A DNA stretch of 32,825 nt from Comamonadaceae bacterium. GTDB taxonomy: Bacteria; Pseudomonadota; Gammaproteobacteria; Burkholderiales; Burkholderiaceae_C. Of this stretch, positions 8,401 through 16,545 are shown piece after piece (position 1 is the stretch's first letter; each line of letters opens with the position of its first letter). The notes beneath the pieces are model-generated. The model saw only the letters and a program-made list of their open reading frames with translations. It searched no databases and was not told where the DNA came from. Made by a program: the position numbers and the translations under genes. Location of the stretch: assembly GCA_947450765.1 (NCBI GenBank), contig CANFXC010000027.1, forward strand, positions 1 to 32,825. The letters are read 5' to 3'.

Positions 8401-10022
8401 CAGGCCATGTGACGATGATGCTGCACACCTTTGTCGGCGACGACGAGGAGGCGGTGCGTGAAACCGTACGCGAACCCATGAAGGCGTATTTGCGCAGTGC
8501 CGTTGACTTGGTACGGCAGGCCGCATGGACGTTTCCGACCTTTGTTCAGCGCAGTTCGGGCAACGGCAAAACACCGTTGGAAATCATGGAGTCGGAGCCG
8601 CTCTCGGAAGCCGACATGGACGCCTTGCTGGAGCATGCCTTTGCCCGCTACTACAACACCAGCGCCTTGTTTGGTTCGCCGCAGCGTTGCTTGGCGATGG
8701 TCGACCTGTTGCGCGATGCCGGCGTGGACGAAATTGGTTGTTTGATTGATTTCGGCATCGAAGCGGATGCCGTGTTGGCCCATTTGCGCGATTTGAAAAA
8801 CCTGATGGATGCTTCGCAGCAATCTCGGACAACCGGACACCGTGTGTCGGTGGCCGACGACATCACGCAGAACGAGGCGACGCATTTACAGTGCACACCG
8901 TCCATGGCCTCGATGTTGGTGGCAGACGCCGCAGGTCGCGAGGCGCTGTCGCGACTGTCGGTGTTGTTGGTGGGCGGCGAAGCACTGCCGCTGGAACTGG
9001 CGCGACAACTGACCGCGCTGGTGCCCGGCAAGGTGCTGAACATGTATGGCCCGACAGAAACCACGGTCTGGTCAACGGTCTGCGATGTGAGCGAGTGCGA
9101 TCTGACGTCGCCTGGCGCCTTCGTGCCGCTGGGTCAAGCCATTGCCAACACACAGCTCCGCGTGCGCAATACCATCGGGCTCGACTGCCCGGCGCTGGTG
9201 CCGGGGGAGTTGCTGATTGGCGGTGACGGTGTGACCTTGGGTTACCTAGGTCGGCCAGAATTGACCGCCGAACGCTTTCTGTCTGATGCTGCTGCGGCCG
9301 GCGGACGGCTGTACCGAACCGGTGATCTGGTGCGACGTCATCCAGGCGGTGAAATTGAATTTTTGGGACGCACAGATCATCAAGTCAAGATTCGCGGCCA
9401 CCGCATTGAGCTGGGTGAAATCGAGAGCTTGCTGCTGCGGCAGCCCGGCGTGATGCAGGCCGTGGTGATGGCCCGTGACGACCCTGTCGGTGGCCATCGG
9501 CTGGTCGGCTATGTCACACCCCAAGCAGGTGTCAGGCTCAAGCTTGAGATTTTGCGGCAAGCGCTGGCTGCTGAGTTGCCGGAGATCATGGTGCCGGCGA
9601 GTCTGGTGGTGGTGTTGGCTTTTCCGCTAACGCCCAATGGCAAGGTCGACCGTTTGGCGCTGCCAGACCCGCGTGCCGTCATCGTCGTGCCGACCGCCGT
9701 TTCTGCAGAGAGTGAATTTGAAAAATCAATTGCAGCGCTGTGGCGTGATGTCTTGGGCTTGAGCGAGGTCAGTGTCACCGACAACTTCTTTGACTTGGGC
9801 GGCCATTCTTTGTTGGTGGTGCAGGTGCAGCGCCGCTTGCGCGAAGTCTCTGGACAGGAAGTTTCCATCACGGACATGTTCCGTTTTCCAACCATCCGCG
9901 GCTTGGCTCAGCACCTGTCCGGCCCGGTTGCCAGCACCTCCGTGAGCGATGGTCTCAGCCGCGCACGGATGCGCCGAAACCAGCGCTCGCCCGTCAGTTA
10001 TTCGCAAACCCCATCGGCTTAA
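5406..10022 (+). CDS. NRPS: formyltransferase / remnant condensation / adenylation with inserted luciferase-like monooxygenase / carrier protein
   Basis: A 1538-residue loading-type NRPS. Residues 1-310 form a methionyl-tRNA-formyltransferase-like domain with N97, H99, D135 and an OB-fold tail. About 335-540 resembles the C-terminal half of a condensation domain without HHxxxDG. The adenylation domain starts near 545, with A3 YTSGSTGKPKG near 703 and A4 with F748-D749. It is then interrupted at about 780-1135 by an FMN luciferase-like monooxygenase of the MupA/Atu3671 type. It resumes with A5 NMYGPTETT (1212-1220), A7 YRTGDLV (1303), A8 (1321 on) and A10 lysine K1413. The carrier serine is S1468 in GGHSLL. 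The specificity residues read D749 I750 L753 Q1162 L1188 G1190 M1213 V1221 W1222 K1413, close to the glycine code. It probably makes a formylated and oxidised glycyl thioester for the PKS 13 nt downstream. Confidence 0.93.
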   Translation: MDMIRKIETSAVFVGGGSLLVRCAEAYLNAGHSVKAVLSANPQILQWAESQGIPARRMDAPSEIDLRGVEFDFLFSVANLQILPAALISKARQLAINFHDALLPDYAGLNATAWALMARESTHGITWHEMTPTVDAGRIVRQVAFGVSPEETALSLNAKCYEAGLASFQAMLGDISQGELTLTPQGRPMRYFGLAARPNALATIDFSDSAQAIAALVRALDFGTDHYLNPLARPKIFTGSGIVLVRSARVSESVTNVLARPGMVLDVQGDTVSIAAADGVVVFGGCDPHSLERGMVFSALSAELKSRLADRTPKVGRGEAFWFNTYAHLVPVELPYPKLLQTAQAMQAPHVFPLQVASQGARSVAGFTAWLAALTGQARLSIFYGDAVLSEQAEGLEPWLSPWLPLTLKIDVADSIADAVARTEAHISQVHQAGPCPCDLPTRLADKPAGLPHSMALGVCLNGLPDLDARDAPALLLTVDASCRQLVLVADSAVYSAETAEVMATHLAAYLTAFEAASDVAQVAEISLVPEAEAELLRAQNATSATPYETSLCAHEVISVQAARNPAQVAVTFYGRTLSYQELEQQSNALAGQLQQRGVQPGDVVGLCLERSPELIIGLLAIWKVGAAYLPLDPAYPVHRLTFMVDDSATRLVLTTAPLAKTLALPQHKTMLLDAPMAFEPEAVALSGVAGQDSSARAAYVIYTSGSTGKPKGVVVTHRNVLNFFAGMSQRVPHEAGARWLAVTSLSFDISVLELCWTLSRGLTVVLHSSKPPVTGNGPEFSLFYFGNDNQVEPHQRYELLFEGARFADREGFSAVWTPERHFHAFGGMYPNAAMTSAALAAITTRVQIRAGSCVLPLHHPIRAAEDWAVVDNISQGRVGVSFAAGWQPNDFVMAPDVFAKRKDEMVERIEVVRRLWRGESVAFDSPLGGSVDIKTRPRPIQAEIPVWVTAAGNPETFEQAGELGCRLLTHLLGQNLTDVADKIRLYRAAWRKAGHAGSGHVTMMLHTFVGDDEEAVRETVREPMKAYLRSAVDLVRQAAWTFPTFVQRSSGNGKTPLEIMESEPLSEADMDALLEHAFARYYNTSALFGSPQRCLAMVDLLRDAGVDEIGCLIDFGIEADAVLAHLRDLKNLMDASQQSRTTGHRVSVADDITQNEATHLQCTPSMASMLVADAAGREALSRLSVLLVGGEALPLELARQLTALVPGKVLNMYGPTETTVWSTVCDVSECDLTSPGAFVPLGQAIANTQLRVRNTIGLDCPALVPGELLIGGDGVTLGYLGRPELTAERFLSDAAAAGGRLYRTGDLVRRHPGGEIEFLGRTDHQVKIRGHRIELGEIESLLLRQPGVMQAVVMARDDPVGGHRLVGYVTPQAGVRLKLEILRQALAAELPEIMVPASLVVVLAFPLTPNGKVDRLALPDPRAVIVVPTAVSAESEFEKSIAALWRDVLGLSEVSVTDNFFDLGGHSLLVVQVQRRLREVSGQEVSITDMFRFPTIRGLAQHLSGPVASTSVSDGLSRARMRRNQRSPVSYSQTPSA

Positions 10023-10028
10023 GAGGAG
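10023..10028 (+). promoter_or_regulatory. Shine-Dalgarno GAGGAG that sets the PKS start
   Basis: GAGGAG directly follows the NRPS stop and lies 7 nt before GTG 10036. It shows the PKS starts here and not at an in-frame codon at 9949 inside the NRPS gene. Confidence 0.8.
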
Positions 10029-10035
10029 CGTCTTT

Positions 10036-13000
10036 GTGGAACAGCAACATCCGTCCGCTGACGCATTCATTGAGCCCGGTTGCATTGCCATCGTTGGGCT
10101 GGCGGGTCATTTCCCCGCTGCCCGTTCAGCCGCGGAGCTGTGGGCGTTGCTCAAAAGCGGCAAACCGGCCACGGAGTGGTTGAGCGCCGAGCAGCTGCGC
10201 GCGGCAGGTGTCTCTGAAGCCGATCTGGCCGACCCGAACTATGTGCGGGCCAGTTTGGTATTGCCCGACATGGAGATGTTCGACGGTGAGTTTTTCGGGT
10301 TCAGCCCGCGTGATGCCTCGGTGATGGACCCGCAGCACCGGCACTTTTTGGAGTGCGCTTGGGAGGCACTTGAAGACGCCGGCCACATGCCGGAGCAGTT
10401 CGACGGCTCGATCGGCGTTTTTGCCGGTTGCGGCATGCAGGCGTATTTGCCACAAAATTTATTGACGAATCCGGCCTTGGTCAAATCCATGGGTTTGTTT
10501 TTGTTGCGGCATACCGGCAACGACAAAGATTTTTTGACAACGCGTTTGTCCTACTTACTGGATCTGAAAGGGCCCAGCATGGCGGTGCAGACCGCCTGCT
10601 CGACCTCGCTGGTGGCCGTGCATCTGGCGGCGCAGAGTTTGCTCTCGGGCGAGTGCGACATGGCGCTGGCGGGCGGCGTCAGCATCCATCTTCCGCATCG
10701 TCATGGTTATCACTACACGGAAGGTGAAATTCTCTCGCCCGACGGGCTTTGCCGTGCCTTCGACGAGCAAGCCAGCGGGACGGTGTTTGGCAGCGGTGTT
10801 GGCGTTGTCGTGTTGCGGCGTTTGGAGGATGCGCTGCAGCAGCACGATCAAATTTATGCGGTGATTCGGGGCTCTGCTGTCAACAACGATGGCTCGCAAA
10901 AAGCCGGTTATCTGGCGCCCAGCGTTGAAGGGCAGGCGCGCGCTGCTGTTGAAGCACTGGGTATTTCGGGCGTGGAACCGGCGAGCATTCAGTATGTGGA
11001 GGCGCATGGCACGGGGACGCCCGTAGGCGACCCGATTGAGTTGGCGGCGCTGGCGCAGGCTTATGGCGGCTTGCCCGGGACTTGCGGGATAGGTTCTTTG
11101 AAAACCCATATAGGTCACCTCGATACGGCTGCCGGGGTGGCCGGTTTGATCAAGGTGTCGCTGGCCTTGCGTCACGAACTGATGCCCGAAAGTCTGAATT
11201 TCCACACACCCAACAGCCGCTTGGGAATTGAAAAAACACCGTTCTATGTCGTCGACAAAGCCAAGCCTTGGCCGCACGGCAGCACGCCGCGTCGCGCGGC
11301 TGTGAATGCGCTCGGTGTTGGCGGCACCAATGCCCATGTGATTTTGGAAGAACCGCCGGTCACGGCAAGACGGCCCAACACAGCCTCTGCCGATGCATGG
11401 CAATTGCTCACGCTGTCCGCCCGCACGCCCGCCGCCTTGCAACGCCTGAAAGCCAAATGGCAGTCATTTTTGGCGCAACCTGCAGACGTTTTTCCAGACG
11501 GATTTTCGCTGGCTGATGCGGCCTACACTTTGCGCGTTGGCCGGCGTGACTTCACGCATCGCATGGCGGTGGTAGCGCAAGACTTGAGCGATCTTCGAGC
11601 CACCTTGGAGGCGCGCAATGCACCGGGTGTCGTCACTGCGCAAGCCAGCGTTTCGCCGCCTCCGGTGGTGCTGATGTTCCCCGGTGGCGGGGCGCATTAC
11701 CCCGGCGCAGGGTGCGACTTGCTGGCTTTTCCGGTCTTTCGCGAGGCGATAGACGCCTGCTTTGCGCGTCTGCCGGCAGATGCGCCAAAAGACTTGCGCA
11801 GCGTCATGTTTGAACGCGACACTGACCCGCAGACTGCAAGCTTGTTGCAGCGACCGTGCTATGCGATTCCCGCGCTTTTCACGCTTGAATACGCCCTCGC
11901 TAAATTGTGGCAAAGCTGGGGCGTCATACCTGCCGCTGTCATGGGCCATAGCGCTGGTGAGTACGCCGCGGCCTGTCTGGCCGGCGTGATGTCGCTGGAA
12001 GACGCACTCTCGGTGGTGGTCTTGCGCGGCCAACTGTTTGAAGCCGTGCCGGCGGGCGGCATGCTGTCGGTGGACTTGTCGGAGGCTGAACTGCTCAAGC
12101 AGATGGCCGGCCTTGAACTGGATGTGGCGGCTGTCAATGCGCCAGACTGTTGCATTGCATCAGGCAGTTTGTCGGCTATTGAGGCACTGCAGCACAAGCT
12201 CTCTGCCCAAGGCTTGGAGGCGCGCCGCATGCACATTGATGTGGCAGCGCATTCGCGTTTGCTCGATGGTGTTCTTGATGCATTTCGTGAGCGCATGAAA
12301 CGCATTCGCTTGCAGCCGCCCAGCCTGCCTTTCATCTCGAATCTCACGGGCACGTGGGTTGCTGCCGAGACCTTGACCGACCCAGAGTATTGGGTGAAAC
12401 ATTTGCGCCAGACCGTGCGGTTTTCGCAGGGGCTCAACACGCTGCTGAAAATGCCGGATGCCGTCCTCCTTGAGGTCGGACCGGGGCAGAGCTTGTGCGC
12501 TTTAGCGCGGCATCAGACGCAAGATGCGCAGCGCGGGATTTTGCCGTCAACCGGCAAGGCGCAACAAGCCAATGAGGAGCATGCCGATCTGCCGGTGATG
12601 TTGACGGCGGCTGGCGCGCTGTGGACCCGCGGTGTGGCCATCGACTGGCAGGCCCTGCTTGCGGCATGCACGAGCACGGGTACGGCGTGCAGAACCTCTT
12701 TGCCGACTTATGCGTTTGAGCGTCAACGGCATTGGGTGGACCCTGGTGCAGCGGAGCTGGTGCAGGCCATACCCGTTGCGCACCCGACACCAGCCTCAGC
12801 TTCAGCACCGGCCTTTCAGCGCTTGCCCGACTACGCTGACTGGCTGCAAGTTCCCGAATGGACACTGTCTGCGCCGCGCGCTGAAACCGCGCAGCCGGGC
12901 CGCCATTGGCTGGTGTTTGGTGACGAGTCGAAACTCACCGCTGACGTGATCTTGCGCGTCCTGAACCAAGGCGATCGTGTCACCTTGGTGCGGCAGGCTA

Positions 13001-16000
13001 GCGGCTTCGCCAGCTTGATCGATGGCAGTTTCACGGTGAACGCCACTGAGGCTTCGCACTACGAGCAACTTTTTCGCAGTTTGGAGCAAAGCCATGCCTT
13101 GCCCGGCTACATGCTTCATCTGTGGGCGCTGGATGCCGATACGACGGCGACGGGCGCTGTTGCTGCTCAAGAATGCGTGCCCGGTCAGGCGCTGAGCTTT
13201 GACAGTTTGTTGTTCATTGCCAAGGCGATACAGACCTTGGATTGGCAGCAGCGCATGCGCTTGACGGTGCTCACCGCCGGCAGCCAGGCCTTGCCTGGCG
13301 AGACGGCGATCAACCCTGGCCATGCGCTGGCCTTGGGGCCGTGCCGCGTGATTCCGCATGAGTTGCCGAATGTCCGCACCCGACTGATGGATTGTTTGCC
13401 GACGCACCTCACCTCCAAAGCATTGCCGCGCCTGATCGTCACCGAATGCATGTCTGCGGACGAGGCTGATCGGGTGGTTTACCGCGACCAACAACGGCGC
13501 GTGATGCAACTGGTCAAGGCAACGCCCCCGGCCGCGTCGGTGGCTAGTCATGGGCTGCGCGCCCCCTTGCGTCAAAAGGGTGTTTACCTCATCACCGGGG
13601 GGCTCGGTGCGATTGCGCTGGAGTTGGCGGCGTATTTGGCGCGCACACAACAGGCGAGGCTGGTGCTGGTAAGTCGCCGCGCTTTGCCAGCGCGTGCCGA
13701 ATGGCTTCACACCGCGGCCAGCAACGATAGCTCAAGAGATACCCAGGAGACCTACTTGCTGCAACGCTTGCTGGCCTTAGAGGCGGCCGGGGCTGAAGTC
13801 CTCACGCTGTGTGCCGATGTGCAGGACCCTGTCGCCATGGCCCGTGCCGTGGCCGAATGTCGCGCTCACTTTGGTGCATTGCATGGTTTTTTTCATGCGG
13901 CGGGTGTGCTGGAGGACGGCCCCATTCACGGTAAAAGCGCAGAGAGCATTCGGCGTGTGCTCGGGGCCAAAGCTGCAGGTGCGCAGGTGTTGCATGCGCT
14001 GTTGCCACCCGGTGCGTTGGATTTTTTTGCGGTGTTTTCATCGACCAGTGTTGTCCTGGGCGGCGCCGGGCAAGTCGACTATGTGGCGGCGAATGCCTTT
14101 TTGGATTCGCTGGCCGCGTCGCGCCCGGACGGCTTGTGCATTCACTGGGGTGTCTGGGGCGACCGCGGCATGGCGCAGCGGGCCTATGGCGGGGCCAGCG
14201 GGCGCTTGCCCTCTCACGCCAGTAGCAGCGCTGTCAGCGTACATCCGCTGCTCGGTGTTCGGCATGACAGTGCTGAAGGTGTTCGCTTCGAAGCCGTCTA
14301 CACGCCGGCCAAGTTATGGGTGTTGGACGAGCACAAGGTGGCCGGCCGGCCTGTGTTGGTGGGCACCGCGTACATCGAAATCGCCCGTGCCGCCATGCAG
14401 CAGTTGCATCCCGGCAGCGGGATCGAGTTGCATGCGTTGTCGTTTGGTGAAGCCATGGTGTTCGACGGCAATACACCGCGTGAAGTCAGCATCGAGCTGC
14501 TGAAACACGACCCGTCGACGGACGACGCAGCATGGGACTTTCGGGTCTCTAGCCGCGCGCAGCCTGATGCGCCGTGGCAAGAGCACGCGCGTGCCGGGAT
14601 TCATTTGTTCCACGATGCGCTGCCCGTTGCCTCAGCGTTGCCTGCTGTCGACTTGCGACCGGGTACTTGGGTCGAGGGTTCTATGCCGCAGGCTGGCGCC
14701 GTCGCCTTTGGCCCGCGCTGGCAGAACATTGCGCGCATGCAACTGAGCGGGCAGGGTGGCACCGCCGAAATGGAGCTCCCCGAACGCTTTGCATCCGATC
14801 TTTCTTCTTACGCTTGCCATCCGGCCATGCTCGACATGGCCGCCACCTTTGGCCTGCATTTGCTGGGCACACAGACGCGCCAAGCTTTGCTGTTTGTGCC
14901 CCTGTCGATCGAACGCATACGGCTGGTGGGTGCGCTCCAAAGCCAATGCGTTAGCCGGGTTGAACTGAGCGGACCCTTGCAAGACCGCATGCTCACTTTC
15001 GATGTGAGTTTGCACGCAAGCGACGGATCACCATTGGCCACCTTGGAGGGTTTTTGTTTGCGCGGTGTCTCTGCTGAGGCGATGACGCAGGTAGCGCCTG
15101 TACCGGTGGCCAAAGCGCCAACGCTGGTGGCCTCCATGTTGGCTTGCGGGATTCGCGGGGACGACGCACCGGCACTGTTTGAACGCATTTTTGCCACGGA
15201 TGCGCGTGATATCACGGTCTCCTCTATGGCGCTGACGGCGTTGCAGCTGGCCTTGCAGCCTGTCGTGCCTCCCGTGACCGCGAGTGCTGCACTGGCGACA
15301 CCCGCGGTCAGTGATGGCGGTTTGAGTCCGGTGGAACGTGCTATCGCGGCAGTCTGGCGAGAACTGTTGGGGACGCAAGAGATTGACCGGCAAGATGATT
15401 TTTTTGCGCTCGGTGGTCACTCTCTGGCAGCCGTGCGTTTGTTCGCGCGCATTCGCAAGGAGTTTGCCGTCGACTTGCCACTGGCCACGCTTTTTAAAGC
15501 GCCCACCTTGGGCGCACTGTCCGCCTTGGTTGAGCAGGAGCGCAGCCGAGCCGCTGCCAAAGCTAAAAACTCAGCGCCCAAAGAGGCGTCGGCCGGCTGC
15601 GCTGGGAGTCCGGTTGTCTCTGCCACGACGATTCAAAATGACGCTGCAGATGAGATCAATGCGTTGCCGGAGGAGAGCTGGTCCCCTTTGGTTGAAATCA
15701 GCCGTGGGCGGCCGGGTGTGAAGCCGCTTTTTTGCATCCATGGCGCTGCTGGCAATGTGCTGAACTTCAAGGCCATTTCTGACCGCTTGGGGCCGGACCA
15801 GCCCTTTTATGGCTTGCAGGCCCAGGGCGTTGATGGCCGCTTGCCATTGCTACCATCCATAAAAGCCATGGCCGAGCAATATGTGGCGGCTATACGGACT
15901 GTGGACCCGGTCGGACCTTACCGTTTAGCAGGCTATTCCGGTGGTGGCGTGATTGCGATTGAAATGGCCCGGCAACTCAAACGGGCTGGTGCTGAAGTGG

Positions 16001-16545
16001 CCATGCTGGCGATGATTGACACGCTGTCACCATTAGCCGCACGGGCGAAAGTAGGGCCCTTGAAGAAAATCTGGTTGATGCGTCACTGGTCGCTTAAATT
16101 TGCGATGGAATACCCAGAGCGTCGACGCAATGCCCAGCGGGAGAAAGTCAGCCATACGTTGGCGATGCAGCTCTTGTCAGCGGGTCATGTGTTGCCGCCA
16201 GAGTTGGCATCGGTGTATATCTTTGGTCATTTTCTCACCGTGCAGGCGGGTTATGAAACACCGGTGTATGACGGCCCAGTGGTCTTGTTGCGGGCGCAAC
16301 ATGGCTACACACCTTATTTGAATGCAGGGCCACAGTTGGGTTGGCAAACGCATCTTCGTGGCAACATTCGCGTGGTCGAGATTCCCGGTACGCATGTGTC
16401 GATGTTGTTGGAGCCCGGTCTGTCGGTACTGGTCAATGGTTTGCGGCAAGAACTCGTTCGGGCTGATGCGCAGAGTGAACTGCCCAGAGGGCTTGAAGCC
16501 TCCGTGGAAGGACGTCTTCTCAGTGCAAAGAACGTTGCCGCCTGA
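10036..16545 (+). CDS. Type I PKS module KS-AT-KR-DH-ACP-TE
   Basis: A 2169-residue single-module polyketide synthase with release domain. The ketosynthase has C188 (TACSTS), H324 (EAHGTGT) and H361 (KTHIGHLD, where most modules have N instead of H358). The acyltransferase has GHSAG with S639 and VAAHS at 736-740 in the selectivity region, so malonyl is likely but not certain. The ketoreductase has TGGLGA (1187-1192), LED in place of LDD (B-type) and Y1349/N1353. A dehydratase follows with H1433 in DEHKVAGRP and D1600 in HPAMLD. The carrier protein has S1796, and the thioesterase has GYSGGG with S1968 and a late H2120. No enoylreductase or methyltransferase is seen. KR before DH reverses the usual order. 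It should extend the NRPS-bound glycyl unit by C2 to an alpha,beta-unsaturated acid. The 3' end overlaps the convergent EamA gene by 26 nt. Confidence 0.93.
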   Translation: MEQQHPSADAFIEPGCIAIVGLAGHFPAARSAAELWALLKSGKPATEWLSAEQLRAAGVSEADLADPNYVRASLVLPDMEMFDGEFFGFSPRDASVMDPQHRHFLECAWEALEDAGHMPEQFDGSIGVFAGCGMQAYLPQNLLTNPALVKSMGLFLLRHTGNDKDFLTTRLSYLLDLKGPSMAVQTACSTSLVAVHLAAQSLLSGECDMALAGGVSIHLPHRHGYHYTEGEILSPDGLCRAFDEQASGTVFGSGVGVVVLRRLEDALQQHDQIYAVIRGSAVNNDGSQKAGYLAPSVEGQARAAVEALGISGVEPASIQYVEAHGTGTPVGDPIELAALAQAYGGLPGTCGIGSLKTHIGHLDTAAGVAGLIKVSLALRHELMPESLNFHTPNSRLGIEKTPFYVVDKAKPWPHGSTPRRAAVNALGVGGTNAHVILEEPPVTARRPNTASADAWQLLTLSARTPAALQRLKAKWQSFLAQPADVFPDGFSLADAAYTLRVGRRDFTHRMAVVAQDLSDLRATLEARNAPGVVTAQASVSPPPVVLMFPGGGAHYPGAGCDLLAFPVFREAIDACFARLPADAPKDLRSVMFERDTDPQTASLLQRPCYAIPALFTLEYALAKLWQSWGVIPAAVMGHSAGEYAAACLAGVMSLEDALSVVVLRGQLFEAVPAGGMLSVDLSEAELLKQMAGLELDVAAVNAPDCCIASGSLSAIEALQHKLSAQGLEARRMHIDVAAHSRLLDGVLDAFRERMKRIRLQPPSLPFISNLTGTWVAAETLTDPEYWVKHLRQTVRFSQGLNTLLKMPDAVLLEVGPGQSLCALARHQTQDAQRGILPSTGKAQQANEEHADLPVMLTAAGALWTRGVAIDWQALLAACTSTGTACRTSLPTYAFERQRHWVDPGAAELVQAIPVAHPTPASASAPAFQRLPDYADWLQVPEWTLSAPRAETAQPGRHWLVFGDESKLTADVILRVLNQGDRVTLVRQASGFASLIDGSFTVNATEASHYEQLFRSLEQSHALPGYMLHLWALDADTTATGAVAAQECVPGQALSFDSLLFIAKAIQTLDWQQRMRLTVLTAGSQALPGETAINPGHALALGPCRVIPHELPNVRTRLMDCLPTHLTSKALPRLIVTECMSADEADRVVYRDQQRRVMQLVKATPPAASVASHGLRAPLRQKGVYLITGGLGAIALELAAYLARTQQARLVLVSRRALPARAEWLHTAASNDSSRDTQETYLLQRLLALEAAGAEVLTLCADVQDPVAMARAVAECRAHFGALHGFFHAAGVLEDGPIHGKSAESIRRVLGAKAAGAQVLHALLPPGALDFFAVFSSTSVVLGGAGQVDYVAANAFLDSLAASRPDGLCIHWGVWGDRGMAQRAYGGASGRLPSHASSSAVSVHPLLGVRHDSAEGVRFEAVYTPAKLWVLDEHKVAGRPVLVGTAYIEIARAAMQQLHPGSGIELHALSFGEAMVFDGNTPREVSIELLKHDPSTDDAAWDFRVSSRAQPDAPWQEHARAGIHLFHDALPVASALPAVDLRPGTWVEGSMPQAGAVAFGPRWQNIARMQLSGQGGTAEMELPERFASDLSSYACHPAMLDMAATFGLHLLGTQTRQALLFVPLSIERIRLVGALQSQCVSRVELSGPLQDRMLTFDVSLHASDGSPLATLEGFCLRGVSAEAMTQVAPVPVAKAPTLVASMLACGIRGDDAPALFERIFATDARDITVSSMALTALQLALQPVVPPVTASAALATPAVSDGGLSPVERAIAAVWRELLGTQEIDRQDDFFALGGHSLAAVRLFARIRKEFAVDLPLATLFKAPTLGALSALVEQERSRAAAKAKNSAPKEASAGCAGSPVVSATTIQNDAADEINALPEESWSPLVEISRGRPGVKPLFCIHGAAGNVLNFKAISDRLGPDQPFYGLQAQGVDGRLPLLPSIKAMAEQYVAAIRTVDPVGPYRLAGYSGGGVIAIEMARQLKRAGAEVAMLAMIDTLSPLAARAKVGPLKKIWLMRHWSLKFAMEYPERRRNAQREKVSHTLAMQLLSAGHVLPPELASVYIFGHFLTVQAGYETPVYDGPVVLLRAQHGYTPYLNAGPQLGWQTHLRGNIRVVEIPGTHVSMLLEPGLSVLVNGLRQELVRADAQSELPRGLEASVEGRLLSAKNVAA

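Noticed and set aside
7743-8832. Luciferase-like segment as a separate gene or an assembly chimera
   Set aside because: It is in frame with adenylation motifs on both sides, and insertion between A4 and A5 is a known arrangement.
9949-10035. In-frame 29-codon upstream extension of the PKS
   Set aside because: It lies inside the NRPS gene in another frame, while GAGGAG and GTG 10036 give a proper start right after the NRPS stop.
10555-11442. 295-codon minus-strand frame within the PKS ketosynthase region
   Set aside because: The KS motifs on the plus strand are intact and continuous; the antisense product is Arg/Gln/His-rich with no domain.
12802-13710. 302-codon minus-strand frame within the PKS
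   Set aside because: It is a shadow of the KR region with no recognisable motif or ribosome site.
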